A DNA stretch of 64,000 bases from JABMQW01 sp964439935. GTDB taxonomy: Bacteria > Fidelibacterota > Marinisomatia > Marinisomatales > TCS56. Of this stretch, positions 17,822-27,568 are shown piece after piece (the stretch's first letter is position 1; every line of letters starts with the position of its first letter). The notes beneath the pieces were generated by a model, which saw nothing but the letters and a program-made list of their open reading frames with translations, was not told the origin of the DNA and ran no database searches. Location: NCBI GenBank assembly GCA_964439935.1, contig CAYTPW010000014.1, positions 1-64,000 on the forward strand. Direction: 5' to 3'. The position numbers and the translations under genes are program-made.

Positions 17822-18217
17822 TTAAACAATGGCCACACTGTCGATATTGGTGTACACATTATCCTTCGACATCTCCTTGGTCAGCGCCGTAATCACCGTT
17901 TGGTTCTTTACGCTGACGATGTAGGCCATTTCATCCATGAGAACTAGAGAATCGTTGGAACCTTTGGCTTTAGCCCGTTCCACACCTGCATTCAGGCGCT
18001 CTACTTCAGCATGGCTCAGTGTAATGTTGCGTTCATCCATCCGGTGAATGGCATGAGCCGAAAATCGCACTCCCTGATCAGATATCTTTTGGCTTAATAC
18101 ATCACCAAATGATTTTTCTACCTCTGTAGGTTTTTCAGGGAATTGTTTGGTCGGTTCAACCGTCCTGTTTTTCAGGGGATGAACGTGATTTGTTTGTTGT
18201 AACTCGGCAATCGTCAT
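17822..18217 (-). CDS. flagellar operon protein of the Flg_new/TIGR02530 family
   Basis: 131 residues. The core RFSAHAIHRMDERNITLSHA, then ERLNAGVERAKAKG, SLVLMDEMAYIVSVKN and QTVITAL, is the recognisable pattern of a small protein family encoded beside flgD and flgE in Firmicutes and other phyla. Its role is not settled; the position suggests hook assembly or its control. It follows flgD by 9 bp. Confidence 0.85.
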   Translation of the reverse strand: MTIAELQQTNHVHPLKNRTVEPTKQFPEKPTEVEKSFGDVLSQKISDQGVRFSAHAIHRMDERNITLSHAEVERLNAGVERAKAKGSNDSLVLMDEMAYIVSVKNQTVITALTKEMSKDNVYTNIDSVAIV

Positions 18218-18226
18218 GATTGACTC

Positions 18227-18916
18227 CTAACTATTGTCAAGACTGATTTCCAGTACGTTCGAGAAAGTAACTTCCATTCCATTAACGATCAGCATGGCAC
18301 TGCCGCCATCAAAACGCACGGCCTCAACCAACCCGTTCATTAACGTGGTTGATATCACGGGGGCACCATCTTTTTTACTTGCCGTAACTTCAAACTGATA
18401 GATTCCCGCTTCCAGGAGAACGCCGTCTGAATCTTTACCATTCCAGACCAGTGAATGATCGCCTTCCTCCATTACTGCTTCTTCATCCAGTATCCGAACA
18501 ACCTTGCCGTCCTCATTCTTTATCGTAATGGTAACTTTATCAGCGCTATCATCTAACCTGAATTGCAGTTCCTGGTCGTTCGAACCATCAAATGCGACCG
18601 TATCACCAATGGCACTAATCTCCTTACCAATCAGCGTTGCTGCCATGGTGTTATTGATCGATTGGGTTAAAATCAGGTCCATATTGGTACCTTCAGCCAC
18701 ATTTACATCAATACTCGATAGTTTTTCCAGCGATGAAAACTCCGCCATTTGAGCTACAAAATCCTGGCTATCCATCGGTGATAATGGATCCTGATTCTTT
18801 AATTGTTCCACCAATAGCTGCATGAACAGATCCTGGTCGGAACCCGTTTGTAATACATTTGTGCTGGCGTTTGTCGGCATGAAACTCGACACGCCATTTA
18901 TCACACTCATAGGCAT
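18227..18916 (-). CDS. flgD: hook cap protein FlgD
   Basis: 229 residues. The N-terminal FlgD signature (DLFMQLLVEQLKNQDPLSPM, then DSQDFVAQMAEFSSLEKL) precedes Ig-like and tudor-like beta domains, with HSLVWNGKDSDGVLLEAGIY as the FlgD_ig pattern. FlgD caps the growing hook and is lost when FlgK arrives. It lies directly after fliK and before the Flg_new protein and flgE. Confidence 0.95.
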   Translation of the reverse strand: MPMSVINGVSSFMPTNASTNVLQTGSDQDLFMQLLVEQLKNQDPLSPMDSQDFVAQMAEFSSLEKLSSIDVNVAEGTNMDLILTQSINNTMAATLIGKEISAIGDTVAFDGSNDQELQFRLDDSADKVTITIKNEDGKVVRILDEEAVMEEGDHSLVWNGKDSDGVLLEAGIYQFEVTASKKDGAPVISTTLMNGLVEAVRFDGGSAMLIVNGMEVTFSNVLEISLDNS

Positions 18917-18929
18917 CTCCTTTCAACGA

Positions 18930-20768
18930 TCATGCCAGAACTTCAATCGTATTATAACCATAGTCTCTATGATCGCTTCTAACTTCTGGCGTATCATCAT
19001 TAGATAATGATTCCTCGTCAATTGTATTGCGTTTATTACCCCGGGTGGCACGACCGGCCGGATTACCATGCTTACGCGATTGCGGGCTGACCTGCACATC
19101 CAGGGATGTTAATGAAATTCCTTTTTGAATCAGTCCTTCATTGATATCAACGATAACTTTTTGGACTGTCAACCGGGTTGACTCCGATTCAACAAATATG
19201 GTGGCTTGACTCTGTCCGGCCTTATTCTGAAATTGTATCTGCAATGTTCCGAGATTACCACCATTGATCCGGAAATTGGTCTGAGTAGTGGTACCTGACG
19301 CCGAATCGATAATTGTTTGAGTGATCTGCTGAACTAGCCGTGGTAATGATACCTGGTTTGGAGCCAGTGCCGCACGAGCCTGAACCGGTTGGCTATTAGC
19401 TGGATCAGCTATTGATTCGCTCCCCGGAATGGACTCAATCCGACTGTGAGCGGTATCAGTTCCTAGCTTGTCTGATCTACTATCGACCACATTATCCAAC
19501 GGCTGTGACATATTTGTGCTGGAACCTGCTTCATTACCCTTTGCTATGCGGCGACTATTTTTTTCAGGGACAATGCTGGCTTTCTTACCATTTACGTCAC
19601 TCGCCGTTTTGAAAGTCACATTGAGATCAACTGATTTACCTGATATTTTATCTTTCGATCCGGGTACAGCAGATTGCAGTGGTCGCAGGCCATTTTCTTT
19701 TCTTACTGGCCTGCTGATTTCAGATTTTGATCCCACATTTCCTTTGATATTCTCACCAGTTAATTTTTCATCAGGTAATGTTTGGTTGGTATCTTTGCTG
19801 GAACCGGTATGTTCGCCGGTCTTTACAGGATTTTTTGTGGCTTGAGGCTGGTCATCTGCCGATAGCAATGAGTTACCAATATTTGATTTCCCAGTTAACG
19901 ATGGTTCCTCAGGTGCAATCCGGTTTGTACCAAACGGTAAAGAATTACGCAACTGAGTGGACCCGTCTAGCACCTTGTTACCGCTTAAAGTATTTAATTG
20001 TTTACCGGAACCGGCCTGTCCAAAAGAAATTTGCTGTTTTTTACCATGCCCCACTTTGTCATTGATTTTAGGTTCGGATGGTGTCAATTGACCGGTCTGC
20101 CGAGCCTGTTTTTCCTTCACTGACGGCATTGTAATTGAAACCGGTTTTGTACGCATAATTGGTGACCGTGTTTTAATTACTCGGGGCAGGATAATATCAG
20201 TCGCTCTGATCTTGTCGGATGTTTTTGAGATTGGTGCTTTATCCGATGAAATAATTTTTGATATTCCGACTACCTGAGCGCCCACATCAGCATGGGCAAT
20301 CTCACCAGCGCCAGGTAAAGATTTTTTACCTTTTTTTAACCCACTTGCAGTTTGCTTTACTTTACAATTCTGATTGACTGTTTTGGCCTCACGATCCGGT
20401 TTTACACCAAATAATTGGCCTTTGCCGCTCTGACCTGACACCACTGCTTTTCCAGACTGCATTCCAGTTAGTGTCGGAACCGGCAAAATCTTGGGATTCA
20501 TATTATTCCGGGCAGCCTGATTAATAGCTAAATGGCCGACTCTGACTTGACTGTTTGTACCTGCGTTTTTCAAACCTGTTTTCCGCACCGAACTACTGAA
20601 GACGTTGGCAGACCTACCTGGTTGAGAACTGTTATTCCTTACCCAGGCAGCGAAAAATTGTTTTAAAAATGCTGGTGTGACCGACGCGGGCGTTGATTGT
20701 TCCGCGGCTAGTGGTTTGCCAGACACTCCCGATAGTATTTTTGCAATGATATTATTCATGTTATTCAA
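18930..20768 (-). CDS. fliK: hook-length control protein FliK
   Basis: 612 residues. The first ~450 are low complexity (Ser, Lys, Gly, Asn rich) and probably unfolded, as in other FliK rulers. The C-terminal Flg_hook domain (about 490-575: NFRINGGNLGTLQIQFQNKA, then ATIFVESESTRLTVQKVIVD, SLDVQVS) interacts with FlhB to switch export specificity. The long ruler suits the flgD-flgE context. It overlaps the next upstream gene by 4 bp. Confidence 0.92.
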   Translation of the reverse strand: MNNMNNIIAKILSGVSGKPLAAEQSTPASVTPAFLKQFFAAWVRNNSSQPGRSANVFSSSVRKTGLKNAGTNSQVRVGHLAINQAARNNMNPKILPVPTLTGMQSGKAVVSGQSGKGQLFGVKPDREAKTVNQNCKVKQTASGLKKGKKSLPGAGEIAHADVGAQVVGISKIISSDKAPISKTSDKIRATDIILPRVIKTRSPIMRTKPVSITMPSVKEKQARQTGQLTPSEPKINDKVGHGKKQQISFGQAGSGKQLNTLSGNKVLDGSTQLRNSLPFGTNRIAPEEPSLTGKSNIGNSLLSADDQPQATKNPVKTGEHTGSSKDTNQTLPDEKLTGENIKGNVGSKSEISRPVRKENGLRPLQSAVPGSKDKISGKSVDLNVTFKTASDVNGKKASIVPEKNSRRIAKGNEAGSSTNMSQPLDNVVDSRSDKLGTDTAHSRIESIPGSESIADPANSQPVQARAALAPNQVSLPRLVQQITQTIIDSASGTTTQTNFRINGGNLGTLQIQFQNKAGQSQATIFVESESTRLTVQKVIVDINEGLIQKGISLTSLDVQVSPQSRKHGNPAGRATRGNKRNTIDEESLSNDDTPEVRSDHRDYGYNTIEVLA

Positions 20769-21319
20769 TCCACAAACCCTGCCAGTAATTGAGTGATATG
20801 GGCAGCGCGATCGTTTGACAGGGCAATTAAGATATTCTTTCGATTTCGGCTGCTCATATTTTTATATAAAGCAACTAGTGTTTCATCATCAACATTTGTA
20901 AGTATCGATTTAAATTCGTCAGGCTTCATTGTATCATAGGTCTTTGCCAGTTCTTTAATGCTGGTCTTAACAAGATTATCATTTAAAGTCTGTTGGTTGG
21001 AATCCTCGAGATAATTTTTCATGGTACTGACTTCAAGTTTTCTAAATGTTAATTCAGAATTCAGACTGTCCGCCAATACTTGGCCGAGTTTGATCGAATT
21101 CAACGCCTGGTCAAGTTCATTGCTTAACTTTTCTGATTTTGATATATATTTATTTAATTCTTGCAGATCTGCCTGGGCGGCTTCAGATATTATTTGATGT
21201 ACCGCTTCAGTACTGACTTCTTCATAAGTGAAATAGAATATCCCTGCGAATATGGTACCCACTGTCATAATAAATAATAGTGGGATACCGATGACCATGA
21301 GCAATATTTTTTTTATCAT
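20765..21319 (-). CDS. MotE-like flagellar protein with MgtE_N-type C-terminus
   Basis: 184 residues. One N-terminal transmembrane helix (about 5-28), then a coiled-coil region (35-120), then a C-terminal helical domain (DEFKSILTNVDDETLVALYK, MSSRNRKNILIALSNDRAAH) that resembles the MgtE N-domain and FliG-like repeats. Proteins with this layout between fliJ and fliK are annotated MotE or FlbB; MotE is a periplasmic chaperone for the stator protein MotC in Sinorhizobium. Here a stator or export accessory role is inferred. Confidence 0.75.
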   Translation of the reverse strand: MIKKILLMVIGIPLLFIMTVGTIFAGIFYFTYEEVSTEAVHQIISEAAQADLQELNKYISKSEKLSNELDQALNSIKLGQVLADSLNSELTFRKLEVSTMKNYLEDSNQQTLNDNLVKTSIKELAKTYDTMKPDEFKSILTNVDDETLVALYKNMSSRNRKNILIALSNDRAAHITQLLAGFVD

Positions 21320-21327
21320 TACTAATC

Positions 21328-21777
21328 CTACTTACGTGACCGTTGAGTTACGCGTAAAGCAACCTCATTTTCTTCTTTTTGTAATCTTTTATTAAGTTGC
21401 TTTTTATGTTGCAACTGTTCCTTTTCTTTCAATTTCTCAACTATTTTTTTGTTTTTGCTGGCTGCCTGCAGAGCAGTGCGACATTCTTCAACCATGTTCC
21501 GTGAATTATTCACTTCCCGCTTTTGATCATCGATCATTTCATTCAGCTGATAAACATAGTCGGTTGATACTTGTAGCTGGTGCAGAGACAGGGCAATACT
21601 TTCGGAATCCACCTCGGTCAGTAAAACATCCGATTTTTCACCTTCAAGCGAATTAAGCTGCTGTTTATTGGAGTACAAAGTTGCCTGAGCCTGGTGTAAT
21701 TGTACTGCCTGTATTTCCTCCTTTAACTGACGGAGATTCAGCACCTTTTGCAAATTGAACTGAAATGCTTTAGCCAT
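21328..21777 (-). CDS. fliJ: flagellar export protein FliJ
   Basis: 149 residues, almost entirely helical coiled coil. The start (FQFNLQKVLNLRQLKEEIQA) is typical of FliJ (F-x-L-x-x-V-L-x-x-R), and the tail is basic. FliJ is the central stalk in the FliI ATPase ring and couples it to FlhA. It starts 2 bp after the fliI stop. Confidence 0.92.
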   Translation of the reverse strand: MAKAFQFNLQKVLNLRQLKEEIQAVQLHQAQATLYSNKQQLNSLEGEKSDVLLTEVDSESIALSLHQLQVSTDYVYQLNEMIDDQKREVNNSRNMVEECRTALQAASKNKKIVEKLKEKEQLQHKKQLNKRLQKEENEVALRVTQRSRK

Positions 21778-21779
21778 GC

Positions 21780-23102
21780 CTACAGGTCTTTCACAATCGT
21801 ACTCAAATGATCCAGGGTAGAATTAAAGCCGGAAGCCTGGTTTATCTCCTGCCGCAAAAATTGATTAAAATCATCAATATGTTCAATTGCCAGATCGACC
21901 CGGGGATTACTACCCTTTGAATAGGCACCGATATTGATCAGATCCTCCGATTCCTGATACGTTGCCAGTAACTCAAGAAATGTTCGGGACCAGTTTTTGT
22001 GATTATCAACAATCACATCATTTTTTACACGACTGATGCTGCTCAGGACGTCGACGGCCGGATAATGGCCCAGGGTAGCGAGTTTGCGTGATAGTACAAC
22101 ATGTCCATCCAGGATCGCACGACTGGCATCACTGATGGGTTCATCCAGATCGTCGCTATCGACCAATACCGAATACAGTCCGGTAATACTCCCCTGTGTA
22201 CTGTTACCGGCACGCTCTAAAAGGCGTGGTAAAAGAGCAAAAACGGAAGGAGTATAACCCTTGGTTGTTGGTGGTTCACCAATAGCCAGTCCAATTTCTC
22301 GTTGCGCCATAGCAACCCGGGTGAGGGAATCCATCAAGAGCATAACATCATTTCCCTTATCACGGAAGTATTCAGCAATGGCGGTTGTTATCAAGGCACC
22401 TTTGATGCGAATCATTGCTGCCTGGTCGGAAGTTGCCACAATCACTACCGATTTACGCAAACCTTCTTCACCTAGATCTTTTTCAATGAATTCACGCACT
22501 TCACGGCCTCGTTCACCGATCAATCCAATTACCGTAACCGGTGCATCAGTGTAACGCGAGATCATTCCCAACAAGACACTTTTACCAACACCGCTGCCAG
22601 AAAAAATCCCAATCCGCTGTCCTTTACCAATGGTCACCAATCCATCGATTGCCCTAACACCAGTGGGCATCGGCTGTTTAATTCTCTGCCGAGTCAGTGG
22701 GTCGGGTGGAACATTAAAAACAGGCTGGAATTCCTTGGTTTCAATCGGTCCTTTTCCATCAATTGGATTACCCAGTCCATCTAAAATCCTTCCTAATAGT
22801 TGTGGTCCCACTGGCACTGTTAACGGGCGAGGACTTAAGCTTACCCGGCTGCCAGGCGAAATTCCAATCATCTCCGATAATGGCATCAGTAATATATGCT
22901 TGCCTTTAAATCCAACAATCTCAGCCGGTATCTTTTCACCAGAATTAGGATGAATCTCACACAGATCACCAATCGTAGCCGATGGTCCGGTAGCTTCAAT
23001 GACCAAACCAATCACCTGGGAAACCCGGCCGTCTACCCTAATAGGGCTAAACAGCTTTAAGCGATCAATGCTTTCATTGAAGCTCTGTGTCAGGTTTTCC
23101 AT
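21780..23102 (-). CDS. fliI: flagellum-specific ATPase FliI
   Basis: 440 residues, homologous to the F1 beta subunit. A beta-barrel N-domain (about 20-90) precedes the ATPase core with Walker A GIFSGSGVGKSVLLG, the EERGREVREF-like loop (IGERGREVREFIE) and Walker B VMLLMDSLTRVAMAQREIGL, then a C-terminal helical domain. FliI energises entry of substrates with FliH and FliJ. It overlaps fliH by 13 bp. Confidence 0.97.
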   Translation of the reverse strand: MENLTQSFNESIDRLKLFSPIRVDGRVSQVIGLVIEATGPSATIGDLCEIHPNSGEKIPAEIVGFKGKHILLMPLSEMIGISPGSRVSLSPRPLTVPVGPQLLGRILDGLGNPIDGKGPIETKEFQPVFNVPPDPLTRQRIKQPMPTGVRAIDGLVTIGKGQRIGIFSGSGVGKSVLLGMISRYTDAPVTVIGLIGERGREVREFIEKDLGEEGLRKSVVIVATSDQAAMIRIKGALITTAIAEYFRDKGNDVMLLMDSLTRVAMAQREIGLAIGEPPTTKGYTPSVFALLPRLLERAGNSTQGSITGLYSVLVDSDDLDEPISDASRAILDGHVVLSRKLATLGHYPAVDVLSSISRVKNDVIVDNHKNWSRTFLELLATYQESEDLINIGAYSKGSNPRVDLAIEHIDDFNQFLRQEINQASGFNSTLDHLSTIVKDL

Positions 23103-23779
23103 TCTTGACCCTGGTTCAATAATTCCTGATACAGAAGCTCAAGCTGCCGATTTAAAGTAATATCCACTATATAGTCGCTGGATTCGATAATACAGCCAAT
23201 TTCCGGGATAGTTGAATCTTCGATAATTTTTACTTTAATCTGTGGTGGCAATTGTAATTTGCTCAAAAATTGTTCTGTTTGCAGCCGTTCCAGGTTAGTC
23301 GGATTAAGGCGCAAGGTTATGCTGCGCTGACCACTGAAATCCGACAGGATACGATTGATCTGGCTGGTTAAAAACGATTCATACTGATAATCCTTGGTAA
23401 TGGTCGAGCCGATGATTTTCTCTGCAATTTGGATTACCAGATGCAGAAAAGGGGCTTGCAGTTTCTCAATGACATCGTTGTATTGATCTTCATAGGACTG
23501 GAGCAAACTGACAAATTCCTGTCGCATCAGTTCGACTGACTGGCTTGTTTTCAGGCGCCCGGCTGCCAGTCCTGCTTCATAGCCGGACTGGTAGGCTGCT
23601 TTGCGGGTGTATTCAAGAATATCGGTGAATCCATTAAAACGTTTGGGAATACCAGGTGACACCTGATCGGAAACCACCGAAATTCCGGCCAAGGCAGTAA
23701 AATCCTGAAAACCAGCTTCTTGAGCATTACGGGTGATGCCTCTGACAGGACGATTTAGACGAAATGCTACTTTTTCCAT
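23090..23779 (-). CDS. fliH: flagellar assembly protein FliH
   Basis: About 229 residues from the ATG at 23779, 4 bp after the fliG stop and with an AGGG just upstream. An in-frame start at 23860 would read 77 bp into fliG and seems unlikely. Contents: a variable N-terminus, a helical stretch with glycine/alanine spacing (AAYQSGYEAGLAAGR), and a C-terminal V/F-type ATPase peripheral-stalk-like domain (LVIQIAEKIIGSTI, RSITLRLNPTNLERL, STIPEIGCIIESSDYIVD). FliH binds and restrains FliI and docks it to FliN. Confidence 0.92.
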   Translation of the reverse strand: MEKVAFRLNRPVRGITRNAQEAGFQDFTALAGISVVSDQVSPGIPKRFNGFTDILEYTRKAAYQSGYEAGLAAGRLKTSQSVELMRQEFVSLLQSYEDQYNDVIEKLQAPFLHLVIQIAEKIIGSTITKDYQYESFLTSQINRILSDFSGQRSITLRLNPTNLERLQTEQFLSKLQLPPQIKVKIIEDSTIPEIGCIIESSDYIVDITLNRQLELLYQELLNQGQEWKT

Positions 23780-23783
23780 TGCC

Positions 23784-24803
23784 CTATTCAATGATTTCTT
23801 CTTTTTCACTGCCATGACTAATATTGATTTCGCCCGCTTCTTCCAGCTCACGGACAACATCCAAAATCAATTTCTGAGCATTCTCTACTTCTTTTACCCG
23901 GACTGGTCCAAGAAATTGTAGTTCATCCTGCAACATTTCGGCGGCCCGTTCACTCATATTCTTAAAAATTTTATCCTTAAGATCACCCTGGACAGCCTTC
24001 AGAGCTAGTGCAATTGTTTTTGAATCCACTTCTTTAACGATTCGTTGAACGGAACTGTCATCCAAACCAACAATATCATCGAACAGAAACATTAGACTGG
24101 TGATTTCATTGGTCAGTTCGGGGTCGCGCTCCCTCAAGGATCCAAGAATATTCTTCTCAGCTGATCGACTGGCTGCATTTAATATCTGCGCGGCTGATTC
24201 TACACCGCCGGCATTGCTTAAGTCACCGCCGAAAACAGTCCCCACCTGGTCCCGAAGTACATTCTCTACATCCTCGATCAAAGTTGGGGAAGTCTTTTCC
24301 ATTGTTGCCAGTCGATAGGTGATTTCTTGCTGGTCCTCTTCCGGTAATTCCGACAAGATACTGGCTGATTGCTTGGGCTTAAGATTAGCCAATATCAAGG
24401 CTGCAGTCTGAGGATGTTCATTCTGTAGAAAGCTTAATAACTGCTTATCGTCAACCGTTTGTAGTAAATAGAAGGCACTGATTTCTGTGGCAGCCTCAAC
24501 ACGTTTTATTATATCTTCCGCGCGCGTAGAACCCCAGGCATTCTCAAGGATTTGTTTGGCATAGTCAATACCACCTTCGGTAATATATTTATTGGCCGCC
24601 AGCAATTCGTAATATTCTTCAATGGCCTCCGCCAGGTGCTCGGAAGTCACATTCTTGGACTTGGCAATTTCAACAGTGATTGACTCAACTTCCGAATCCG
24701 TTAGATTCCGCATTACTTCCGCAGCGCACTCCACCCCCATTGCGATTAGAATCATGGCTGCTTTCTGTGTCGGGGAGATTTTATTCCTGGCCATCGCTAG
24801 CAA
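23784..24803 (-). CDS. fliG: flagellar motor switch protein FliG
   Basis: 339 residues. N, middle and C armadillo-like domains are visible: KISPTQKAAMILIAMG, EHPQTAALILANLKPKQSA with the EHPQ motif (about 130), and the C-terminal torque domain with charged ridge (LKDKIFKNMSERAAEMLQDE). A second ATG three codons in (24794) is an equally good start. FliG sits on FliF and transmits torque from MotA. It overlaps fliF by 23 bp and is coupled to fliH. Confidence 0.97.
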   Translation of the reverse strand: MLAMARNKISPTQKAAMILIAMGVECAAEVMRNLTDSEVESITVEIAKSKNVTSEHLAEAIEEYYELLAANKYITEGGIDYAKQILENAWGSTRAEDIIKRVEAATEISAFYLLQTVDDKQLLSFLQNEHPQTAALILANLKPKQSASILSELPEEDQQEITYRLATMEKTSPTLIEDVENVLRDQVGTVFGGDLSNAGGVESAAQILNAASRSAEKNILGSLRERDPELTNEITSLMFLFDDIVGLDDSSVQRIVKEVDSKTIALALKAVQGDLKDKIFKNMSERAAEMLQDELQFLGPVRVKEVENAQKLILDVVRELEEAGEINISHGSEKEEIIE

Positions 24804-26412
24804 CTTTCACTCGTTTATCGACCACATCCTCGGTCAACCAGGATCTGATCAATCGGGAGGCATCTTCAGGGTTGGTTTTAGCATGATCAACCACTTCTGT
24901 CATCATTTTATCATGGGCTTTTAACTTGGCCCGTGCCTCGGGACTAAGTTTTTTCATGTAAAAATCCTCTGAAATATCCCGTTCAACCGCCGTTTGTAAC
25001 GGTGGTAAGGGAGCAGCCGTCTGATCACCTAATTGCTGAGGTGGTGCACCCGGTAAACTGGCCGGTTGCTGGCTAGGAAGGGCCAGCATACTCCCGGCAC
25101 CCTTTAATAATCTTCGCGCAAGGAAAAATGCAATTAACAAGCCCACCCCCATCAGGACACGTAGAATAATATTCTCAAACATCTCCTGTTTATTCATTGT
25201 GGCAAAATAAGCCAGATCCGTAGCATACTGAGCTTTCTCGAATTCCAGATTCTGCACTTCGATCTGGTCGCCACGCGACTCATTATACCCGACTGCGCTT
25301 TTTACCAGGGAAGCAATCTGTTCCAGCTCACGGGAATTGCGGGGAGTATATGTTTTAACTTCTGTCCCATCTTCATCATTTACCGTTTGATAACGTCCAT
25401 TTACCAGCACGGCTATGCTTAAACGTTTAATATCACCCGTATTACTGACAAAGCGCTCAACAGTTTTATTCAACTCATAATTGGTAAGATTATTTTCTTT
25501 AGAATATTCGGTCGAATCGCGTCCGGTGGAAGATTCACTGTGACTCTCTTCACTTAGTATTGAAACATTTTCCGGGTCGTACTCCTCTGTCGTTCGCTCA
25601 ATCTGTTCGAAATTCAATTCGACCGCTACTTTAACAACTGAATTATGTACACCGACGACACCTTCCAGTATTTCCGTGACTTTATGCTGCAATTCATTTT
25701 CGAGAACTGCCTGAAGATCATATTGACTGCCCACATTCCCCAACACACCGCTTGCACCTTGATTATCAGTCATCAGATTACCATCTGAATCGACAACGAC
25801 AACATTTTCGGCACTAATCTGATCGACACTGTTAGCCACCAGCGCGGTGATACCTTTAACCTGTTTTGCTTTCAGAAAGGCACCATTCTCAAGGTATAAT
25901 ACAACTGAAGCCGAGCCGCTTACGTTATCCTCAAACAGTTTACCCTCTGGTAGCACCAGGTGGACACGGCTCTGGACAATCTCAGGAAATTGATTGATTG
26001 TCCGCATCAATTCCCCCTCCAGCGCACGCCGCATATTTAATTTTTGCATGAAACTGGTCATTCCAACCTTGGAATCATCAAAAATTTCGTAGCCCTTGAT
26101 GGCGTCGCCGGCATAACCTGCTTCAATAAAACGCAACTTTAATTCAGAAAGATTTTCACGGGGAGCATAAATAGTTGTACCACCGTCGCGCAGTTGGTAT
26201 TGGATCTTTTCATTCCGCAATTCGGTAACAATTTTGCTGGCGTTGGTAGGATCCAAATTTGAGTATAATAAACCAAATTCGGGGCGATTTGCCCACACTA
26301 CCAATGCTATTATTGCACTTAACAGTCCAATAAATGAAAAGATAAGTACGAGTCTTTGTCCTAAAGAATAGCCCTGCAAGAATCGGCCTATTTGTTCAAA
26401 AAGCTGGTTCAT
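24781..26412 (-). CDS. fliF: flagellar MS-ring protein FliF
   Basis: 543 residues. An N-terminal transmembrane helix (about 20-42) precedes the YscJ/FliF ring-building domains, with GYAGDAIKGYEIFDDSKVG and MRRALEGELMRTINQFPEIV. A second transmembrane helix lies near 412-430 and a C-terminal FliG-binding segment (ARLIRSWLTED region) ends the protein. FliF is the first-assembled base of the flagellum. It follows fliE by 27 bp. Confidence 0.97.
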   Translation of the reverse strand: MNQLFEQIGRFLQGYSLGQRLVLIFSFIGLLSAIIALVVWANRPEFGLLYSNLDPTNASKIVTELRNEKIQYQLRDGGTTIYAPRENLSELKLRFIEAGYAGDAIKGYEIFDDSKVGMTSFMQKLNMRRALEGELMRTINQFPEIVQSRVHLVLPEGKLFEDNVSGSASVVLYLENGAFLKAKQVKGITALVANSVDQISAENVVVVDSDGNLMTDNQGASGVLGNVGSQYDLQAVLENELQHKVTEILEGVVGVHNSVVKVAVELNFEQIERTTEEYDPENVSILSEESHSESSTGRDSTEYSKENNLTNYELNKTVERFVSNTGDIKRLSIAVLVNGRYQTVNDEDGTEVKTYTPRNSRELEQIASLVKSAVGYNESRGDQIEVQNLEFEKAQYATDLAYFATMNKQEMFENIILRVLMGVGLLIAFFLARRLLKGAGSMLALPSQQPASLPGAPPQQLGDQTAAPLPPLQTAVERDISEDFYMKKLSPEARAKLKAHDKMMTEVVDHAKTNPEDASRLIRSWLTEDVVDKRVKVASDGQE

Positions 26413-26439
26413 ATAGCTTAGTCCTTTACCCTTTTGCTG

Positions 26440-26760
26440 TTAAACTGGCATCCGCTGAATTTCTTTGAGGGATTCCATCAATTTATTGCGGATTTCCATC
26501 ATCAATTGGAAATTCAAACGGGATTCTTCCAAAGCAGCCATCGCGTCGTGGAGATTTTCACTATCGCCTCGAATTACCGATTCAACTTCAGCACTGGCTG
26601 CTTTTTGAGTTGCATCGGTTGCTTTGACAAAATCCAGCACTGTCTCTTTGAATGTTTTATGCGGCTTACTATCGTTTGCATCCACCTTGGAATTGTTAAT
26701 GGATGATGGTTTGAATTGCTGTGGCTGTACTACCGATGATAGTTTGGTTATTATATCCAT
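26440..26760 (-). CDS. fliE: flagellar hook-basal body protein FliE
   Basis: 106 residues, the usual size. The C-terminal half has the FliE pattern: DSENLHDAMAALEESRLNFQ, then LMMEIRNKLMESLKEIQRMP. FliE joins the MS ring to the proximal rod. It lies between a small hypothetical gene and fliF. Confidence 0.95.
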   Translation of the reverse strand: MDIITKLSSVVQPQQFKPSSINNSKVDANDSKPHKTFKETVLDFVKATDATQKAASAEVESVIRGDSENLHDAMAALEESRLNFQLMMEIRNKLMESLKEIQRMPV

Positions 26761-26764
26761 TGCC

Positions 26765-27055
26765 TTATCCTCTTATATCCAGTAAATGTCCTGCATTTGA
26801 TTGGTGTACCTGGTTATGCCCGTATAAGGTATAATCCGATTCAATTTGCGCTCCAAATAACGCTGCCAGAGTCCGTAATTCATTTTGGCTGAGAATCTCA
26901 TGGGTAGCCAGAGCGACCTGATCTGGTTTTTCAGCCAGAGTCCGTACTATATTACTTTGATTATTCTCGGTATCTTTTGGATTAGCGATCCGTTCCGATT
27001 TGCGGTAGAGACTATCGATTTTTGCATAATCACTTGCTGGATTTACAACTTTCAT
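26765..27055 (-). CDS. small hypothetical protein between flgC and fliE
   Basis: 96 residues, no signal peptide or membrane helix. A disordered-looking polar N-terminal half leads to ILSQNELRTLAALFGAQIES and a GHLLDIRG end. It starts 8 bp after flgC ends and stops 4 bp before fliE, so it is made with rod components. I do not recognise the family; it could be a rod accessory, a chaperone or an export substrate. Confidence 0.65.
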   Translation of the reverse strand: MKVVNPASDYAKIDSLYRKSERIANPKDTENNQSNIVRTLAEKPDQVALATHEILSQNELRTLAALFGAQIESDYTLYGHNQVHQSNAGHLLDIRG

Positions 27056-27063
27056 TTTTACCT

Positions 27064-27558
27064 CTAAATATTGAGTGCGCGTTTGGCAATTTGCTTGGCG
27101 GAATTCAAAACCGATATATTTGCTTCGTAAGCCCGGCTGGCCGAGACCAGTTCAATCATTTCCTCAATAACACTGATGTCTGGCATCTGCACATAGCCGT
27201 TTTTATCAGCCTGAGGATGTGAAGGATTGTATACTAATTTGGTGGAATCCATTTCGACTACTTCAAACTGAGGTTGTTCAGCCTGATGTTGTGCTTGTTT
27301 ATGTACAGTCGCATTTCCACTGATATGTCCCGCCCGGCTGCCGCGCATCTTGAGTCGGAATTGATCAGCAAAACTGGATCGCAAGTCAGACTTCTGACTC
27401 GTGCTGACTACCATCTTTTTTCGATAACATTTATTTTCAGAATCCGGTGACCGTTCCGCATTGGCGATATTCTGAGAAATGGTATTCATTCTTTTCATCT
27501 GTTGCGAAAGACCATTCAGAGTTGAGCGCAATACTGAAAAAATTCCATCAGTTGCCAT
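27064..27558 (-). CDS. flgC: flagellar basal-body rod protein FlgC
   Basis: 164 residues. The rod signature is present in a slightly altered form (FSVLRSTLNGLSQQMKRMNT, ISQNIANAERSP), followed by the FlgC pattern YNPSHPQADKNGYVQMPDIS and VIEEMIELVSASRAYEANIS at the C-terminus. FlgC is a proximal rod subunit. It starts 10 bp after flgB ends. Confidence 0.96.
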   Translation of the reverse strand: MATDGIFSVLRSTLNGLSQQMKRMNTISQNIANAERSPDSENKCYRKKMVVSTSQKSDLRSSFADQFRLKMRGSRAGHISGNATVHKQAQHQAEQPQFEVVEMDSTKLVYNPSHPQADKNGYVQMPDISVIEEMIELVSASRAYEANISVLNSAKQIAKRALNI

Positions 27559-27568
27559 TCTTATCTCC

